From: Branchiostoma floridae
Lineage: Eukaryota > Chordata > Leptocardii > Amphioxiformes > Branchiostomatidae
Direction: 5' to 3'
DNA length: 64,000 bases
Assembly (NCBI RefSeq): GCF_000003815.2
Contig: NC_049988.1
Span: 11,976,521 to 12,040,520 of the forward strand
Made by a program: the position numbers and the translations under genes. Below the pieces are notes generated by a model. That model worked only from the letters and a program-made list of their open reading frames with translations. It was not told the DNA's origin and made no database searches. Below are positions 58,868 through 64,000 of the stretch, piece by piece. Position 1 is the first letter of the stretch. Each line of letters begins with the position of its first letter.

Positions 58868-59370
58868 CTTGATTTAAAAGCGAGTATATCAAAACCAGGC
58901 ACGTGTCCTTAACTAGGGACACAGCTATTCTAGGCATTTGCGCACAAGGTGACACAATGTGATACGTTTTATCACTTTTAAACTCAAACCGCATTGAGTA
59001 CATTAACTTTGGCCCTAGAAAGTTGTCTTAGAAATTCAGAATACTATTACTTTATTCGGTCCTTTTTATGGATAAGGCCACAGCACGTAAAATTTATGGG
59101 TGACATCGTCGCGCGCATTAATTTTTTGCCCATTAAAAGGCTATTTTTGCCAGTCTGTAAATGCCTGCGATTATTTCAGGACCAGACATGTGTCCTTAAC
59201 TAGGGGCACAGTCGTTTTTGGCATCTGCGTCCAAGCTGACACGAACCTGCGTACGTGCATACATATATCACTGTTTTATTGCTTGTTACGGACTCAAACT
59301 ACCTTGAGTGCATTAGGTGTTTAACTTTACCCCTGACAATTGTCTAAGGAATTTGGAATACAATGTCTTT
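58868..59370. repeat. Tandem duplication, ~300-bp period
   Basis: tgtccttaactagggacaca at about 58907 and tgtccttaactaggggcaca at about 59190 start matching blocks that continue with ggcat.tgcg.caag.tgacac, actcaaac, ttgagt.catta and tgtctta/aggaa.tt.gaatac. Confidence 0.8.
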
Positions 59371-59479
59371 ATAATGTCGTTTTTGAGATAATCTATCGAT
59401 TTAGATTAGACGTTATTCCCTTAGCTTTTGATTTATCTATGAATATCATTTCCCTTCTTTGTTAAGTATGTTTATGTAT

Positions 59480-59555
59480 ACCACTACTGCTTTACTTTGT
59501 ATGCAATTAGCCCTCGGGCATGAATTTGCAATAAAGATTATTGTCATGGTTAAAA
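59480..59555 (+). mobile_element. Retroelement 3' tail
   Basis: ctttgtatgcaattagccct, cgggcatgaa and tgcaataaagattattgtca form a 3' end with a polyadenylation-like signal. Its core 20-mer matches the insertion at 2008-2128. No coding part is present. Confidence 0.55.
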
Positions 59556-60066
59556 TTGGACATTCTACGTATCTGATCTCATTGATCTATCGATTCAAAT
59601 TCCAATTCCAATGATGTTAATGATGCTATGTTTAAAAAGCCCAACACACCTTTCTTTGACAATGTTATAAATGGAAATAAATATTTGTTTATCCAAACTT
59701 CCTCTGTACCAAGCTAGGATTTTCAACCACTCACAGTGATGAAGCAAGGAGTATGCACCCTTCGTCGTAATATTCTGGCATATGTAGGTTATCAAACTAA
59801 AACGTGTTTCGGGCAGCAAGCATATATTGGGCGGGGTCGAAATAGAGTGCAACATAGTCGAAACGTAATTGTATCCGAGCGTACATGTTTAAACGTAAAA
59901 CTATACTATACTACTCAAACTGAGTACATAGAAAGCATTGATCTGCCCGTCATGTCTTAAGGACAAGCGTAGATGTTTCCAGTGCCTACTCAAGTCAAGG
60001 CCGCCATGCCCCCAATAAGATTCTAGGACAGACCCCTCCTTCCCCCTTTGAATTAGACCGTGACTA

Positions 60067-60236
60067 ATCTCCAAGCAGGTCCTACGATGGCGTAAGATAG
60101 TACCAAACTGACCAAGGAGTGTAATCAACCAAGAGGTATCCATTTGCCATGTAGCGAACCACACTCCTTAGCCGGCTTCACTCCTCTGCCAGCTTTTGAT
60201 ACTATCTTATACTATCGTAGGATCTGCTTGGAGACT
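60067..60236. mobile_element. Foldback of the TCTCCAAGCAGA family
   Basis: ctaatctccaagcaggtcct with acgatggcgtaagatagta on the left and tactatcgtaggatctgctt with ggagactag on the right are inverted, about 90 bp apart. Confidence 0.8.
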
Positions 60237-60296
60237 AGACCGTGTAATAGATATCATAGAGTTAGGAGTCTGGAATACATGTTAAAATGGGGATTC

Positions 60297-60436
60297 TCTC
60301 CAAGCAGAGGTTAGGCTCTGGCTGTTTTTTAACGCTTTTTCAGGCAGCCGAGAGACATCAAGAAAACAGTACAAAATAGAAAGCCCGATAAAAACGCCTA
60401 ACCTCTGCCGGAGCCTAACATCTGCTTGGAGAGTAA
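60297..60436. mobile_element. Second TCTCCAAGCAGA-family foldback
   Basis: ctctccaagcagaggttagg with ctc on the left and gagcctaacatctgcttgga with gag on the right are inverted. A further internal pair (gaggttaggctctgg and cctaacctctgccgg) lies inside. Confidence 0.78.
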
Positions 60437-60439
60437 AGA

Positions 60440-61525
60440 AAGGACAGTCCACAAATGTCAGCCCTGACGCGCGGTGCCACCCTAGCGGGGTGTTGTGGAG
60501 TGCCAGTCATACCGGCCATTCTTGGATAATTACCGCTCCGGAAATGTATCTTTTGTGTGTTTAACATGTGACGTGTGAGTGATACTTAGTGTGCCACAGT
60601 TGCCCTTTCGTAACGTGCGGTTACACAAATTTGCCCTGGAGGTTTTTTTCTTTGGATTGCCCGTGTGCTGCTCACTACGTGCTGCTCAGCCTGTGCTGTA
60701 TTAGTGTATATGACCTTCACACTGAAACTGAATTAGCAGGAATCAAGCAGAACCAACCAGAATGAAGAATTTGAAAAAATTCGTGCCACATTTGGGTGGG
60801 AATTCCAAAAGGACCCTATTATATCCCATTCACACGAGAAGAAATGAGCCGAAATGCCGTCAGAATAACTATAACTTTGTCTATACCTTGGTATTTGTGG
60901 TGTATTTTAGACATTCTCACTGCATTCCAGATATTCTTTAAGTCGCATTCTGACAGGATTGTGAAATGGTTTGCCGTTTCGATTCTCCATCGAATGAGAT
61001 TAGAATGTGTCGAATAATTTTGGAATGCCGTAAAATGCGGTCAAACTGTAGTTAGAATACACTTTCAATGCCGTTCGATATTTCCCACTTAAATTGTACC
61101 TCACATTTTTGAGCATGATAAAAACATTCGGGGTGTTCCCAAGAATGGGCAGAAATATCTAGAACGCAGTGAGAAATTCTATAATGCGCTATGAATACCC
61201 AGGAATATACAAAGAATAGTCATTCCGATGGTATTCCGGCTGAATCCGCTTCTAGCTGGTGGTCGGACGGAATTCGGGTGGGACTCATACGTCATCACAG
61301 TGACGTCGTGTCATGTGATGTTATGATCACGTTTTGTGAAGTGTCATAATCATTGAGACTGACCTACTGAAAAAAAGGAAACATTGTATGATGGACAGAC
61401 CAAAAAAGAATGATTATGTTGCCACTTCTAGTTGTGTGTGTAAGGGAGGGGGGGGGGGGGGTATTCCTGTAAAGCAGGTGAGAGAACTTAGCGATGCCTA
61501 CCCAAGTGATGTCTTACCTTGATTA
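60440..61525. other. Intergenic, no gene recognised
   Basis: AT-rich DNA with a 14-base G run at 61448-61461. No coding or RNA gene was recognised. Confidence 0.45.
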
Positions 61526-61527
61526 AG

Positions 61528-61670
61528 GTTAGGTACCCAGCTAATAAGATAAGCCATATAATAGTTACTCAAGCAACTGGATACGTTTTTTGAAAATTCC
61601 AAAATCCGTTTGGAAATTCCGTTTCCAAAGTCATATCCAGTTGCTTGATTAACTTTTATCTGGGGTAATT
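61528..61670. mobile_element. Diverged CTCAAGCAACT-family foldback
   Basis: aagccatataatagttactc with aagcaactggata on the left and catatccagttgcttgatta acttttatctgg on the right are inverted, with ggaaattcc/tttccaaa repeats between. Confidence 0.75.
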
Positions 61671-62481
61671 AACAGTTAATCATGTTTTGATTTTTCAGGA
61701 CAAGGAACATCCCTCCTGATGCTGGTATTGATTGCTATCAAAAGCCCAATCCACACCCATTTCTAGAGAGGAATTCGAACCAAGGAAGACAATATGCTCA
61801 TACAAGTTATATATAATTATACAGTGAAGTGAAGCAATGTCCCAAACTCAAATGCCCTTTGGAATTGTGCAGAAGCCCCACCTTGCGGAGCAACTGATTT
61901 CTGCACTGTACGGCTAAAATTAGTAGGAACCTTTGAAGAGCTATAGGTGGTTAGCAATAGTTTGTAAGATTTTGTATACCAAAAAAGTCCAGCATAGTTG
62001 CCATTGCTGTTTCCTATTTGCTTTGTTTTTAGAATTAACAAATGGCATACACTTCAAATTCAGCCATTAGAATTTCAGTATCATAAACCATAACTACTGC
62101 TGAAAATGATCTCATCCATAGTTATACTTTGTAAAACTGCATACATCAGACTCAAAACAAGACCAAAGTCGTTCATCACTTTTTGAAAATATTTATTTAT
62201 CATTTCCAACTTTTCAGAAGTAGGAAGAAATGGTGTCAGGTAATTCTATGGTTCACATTTCCAAAACCGGGTCCCCTACGGGATGTTTACGGAAATGAAA
62301 AATAAAAGTGTATATCAAAAAACGTACACAAATTGTATTCACGTGTAATGTTTAGGGTTTGTGTGTTTAGTTATCATTTATATCATTTTTTTTTGTTACG
62401 GTTAATTGCTTGACTGGGCCCCGGTTTGGAAATAGGCCTGTGGACACAATTCACGGGGAGGTCAGGGGTCAAGTTGGAGTA

Positions 62482-62616
62482 TCAAGGATCGCAATGTTTC
62501 ATATGCTGCTTGCAGATTGGACAGCACTGCCCGGGGACGTCCTCCCATTCGGCGCATGTCGGGGTCCACCAGCAGTCGACACGGTTACAGTCCACCGGCG
62601 TCGGCTTGGCGTTTGG
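62482..62616 (-). CDS. Second VWC gene, terminal exon (VWC C-terminal half)
   Basis: 135 bp after tatctttttcag. In the frame that makes sense it reads VDCNRVDCWWTPTCAEWEDV, then PGQCCPICKQ and stops at TGA 62482-62484, the C...C..C...CC..C half of a VWC domain. That frame needs a phase-0 splice, but the preceding exon at 62947-63166 ends in phase 1. Spliced as is, the frame would stop after about ten codons. A VWC first-half exon that would fix this was not found between 62617 and 62946. Confidence 0.65.
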   Translation of the reverse strand, partial: PNAKPTPVDCNRVDCWWTPTCAEWEDVPGQCCPICKQHMKHCDP

Positions 62617-62946
62617 CTGAAAAAGATACATTGACACAGTGGTGCTTACTCCAATTAGTGTATGAACTTCCTTGATTAAGATCAAATCTTAAAGTTCAAC
62701 ATTACTGAATCAAAGAGCATGCTGGGATATGATTTTGGCTGCTATCACCCCGAATGAAGTCAGAGAGCAGTTGAATATCAATTACCAACAGTGAGTGCAT
62801 TGAACAGTGTTATTTGCTGTACATGTTTTGCTCGATGGCCGGTGTCGGTTCAGGGGTACGCATGTAATTTTTCAATAAAGCTGAAGTTAAAAGGCTCCAC
62901 CCCTGAGGCGTTAACAAAAACAAAAACGTTATCATTTTAAACTTAC

Positions 62947-63166
62947 AGGCAACAGGTAGCGGTACGATCTCTGATGGAAGCTCGAGGTCCTGTTGGACAC
63001 ACACGGGGCAGCACTGGTCAGACGGGTACTCCCACTGGACACAGTTGGGTGGCCAGCCCCACGGACAGTCCACGTGTGTGCAGATGGACTGACCGTTGAA
63101 ACAGGTGCACGGCTTACAGGGGGTCACGTGTGCAAACTCTCCGTTCGGGATGGTCACGCCGTCCAC
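62947..63166 (-). CDS. Second VWC gene, VWC-domain exon
   Basis: 220 bp after gattcactcccag, ending at gtaagt. It reads VDGVTIPNGEFAHVTPC, KPCTCFNGQSIC, and later YPSDQCCPVC, an almost full VWC domain completed at its front by the Cys of the small exon upstream. After the domain is a short acidic/hydrophobic linker (QQDLELPSEIVPLP). Phase 0 in, 1 out. Confidence 0.85.
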
Positions 63167-63587
63167 CTGGGAGTGAATCAAAGGGTGGATGGATTGAAGG
63201 ATGGCGAGATAGATGGATGGCCGGATGAATAAATTAATTACTGGGGCTGTTTTACTATTTACGTAAAATTTATATATTATATAGCTAAAACGTCGTTATA
63301 TTTGGCCTCCGGGGGATGTCACAGATGACCATGTCAGGAAAAGTTTCTCTTGTTCTTTATCTTCACGCAAATTTTGAGGACTAGACTTAATACCAAACAA
63401 CCCCATTTTAAACCAATATAACAGTCTACGTAAAGACTATAATTTGTTGTAAAATGTTGTAAATTGCTCACAATGTCGTATTTGTTCATTGTGTTCCATC
63501 ACAATTATTCTATGTTCACCAGAAAGTTTTTTTCTTTAATTTCGCGATTGTTTTAATTCACCACTGGCAGTTTTTTGGTCAACATAC

Positions 63588-63628
63588 CTCGCAAGATTCT
63601 CCCTCGAATGGAATGGCCTGTCGTTTGG
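63588..63628 (-). CDS. Second VWC gene, 41-bp microexon
   Basis: Between ttttcccttacag and gtatgt, this microexon encodes KRQAIPFEGESCE, giving the first Cys of the following VWC domain. It joins the partial exon upstream (phase 1) and the exon at 62947-63166 (phase 0) without a break, which is the main support for it. Confidence 0.8.
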
Positions 63629-63915
63629 CTGTAAGGGAAAATATATCATGTATTCGGACATCGACAATACAGCAGTCGAATAGTCGCTACACATACCATA
63701 CTTTGACATAAAAAGATAAGCATGTTTCTGCCTAACCTTATGATAACTAGAGTTCAGGCACCACCATACCTTTCCTACTGGGACAAATTTGGACCCGGGC
63801 CAACTCAGCTTGGGGAAAAAGTGAGTGAAGGCCAACAGTAGGCACACACCGACACATGCAGACCGAAAACAAAAACTTCACAGAGGTAACAACAAACAAA
63901 AGTGAATGTACTTAC

Positions 63916-64000
63916 ACAGGAGAAGGGGGAGGTCCTGGATGATGGGTTGTAGGTAGGTCTTACAGACAGGACAACACTGTCCTGGAACACGCTCTGTCTC
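63916..64000 (-). CDS. Second VWC gene, partial exon at the window edge
   Basis: The visible 85 bp encode ERVPGQCCPVCKTYLQPI then IQDLPLLL before donor T|gtaagt: the end of an upstream VWC domain (CCPVC) and a linker. The 5' part is beyond the window. The gene therefore encodes at least two or three VWC domains on the same strand as, and about 6.6 kb upstream of, the IGFBP-VWC gene; it could be a related kielin/CRIM-like extracellular protein. Confidence 0.82.

Noticed and set aside
1-64000. A CRISPR array, operon or prokaryotic system
   Set aside because: Introns, microsatellites, LINE/SINE remnants and animal gene families show nuclear animal DNA. The tandem repeats lack the short-repeat/unique-spacer pattern.

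Overview
This is a eukaryotic, animal genome window, almost certainly from an amphioxus (Branchiostoma). The evidence is short exons in long introns with GT-AG boundaries, a kisspeptin/GPR54-type receptor with chordate-like exon phases, secreted cysteine-rich IGFBP/VWC genes, and a dense set of foldback elements, SINEs and degraded LINE tails. One of these, a hairpin family built around CTCAAGCAACT, I associate with Branchiostoma from memory. All three protein-coding genes lie on the minus strand, and a 100-N assembly gap sits at 21715-21814.

Layout: 1-16.3 kb holds no gene I can support. It has tandem duplications, an exon-like tandem array (2.6-3.2 kb), a roughly 720-bp tandem array (6.8-9.6 kb), two LINE ORF2 remnants (11.6-12.0 and 13.0-13.6 kb), a long CA microsatellite and a minisatellite. 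A complete four-exon class A GPCR of 387 residues, resembling the kisspeptin receptor, spans 16796-35175. Its first intron is about 16 kb and full of repeats, including two TTAA-flanked piggyBac-like non-autonomous elements. 35.7-45.1 kb is intergenic, with nested foldbacks, a roughly 175-bp satellite and LINE remnants.

A complete six-exon gene (46472-55839) encodes a 312-residue secreted protein: signal peptide, IGFBP domain, a short cysteine-bearing linker and two VWC domains. Its exons were missed by simple ORF reading but join in phase. Upstream, 56-62.4 kb is repeat-bearing intergenic DNA. At 62482-64000 lies the 3' part of a second VWC-domain gene on the same strand, whose 5' end is outside the window. 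Its last two exons do not join in a continuous VWC frame.

Functionally, the receptor would be a cell-surface peptide receptor. The two VWC genes are neighbours of related type and probably encode extracellular binders, perhaps of BMP-type or IGF-type ligands. Nothing in the sequence links the receptor to the VWC genes. Splice boundaries come from reading consensus sites, frame and family similarity; there is no transcript evidence.
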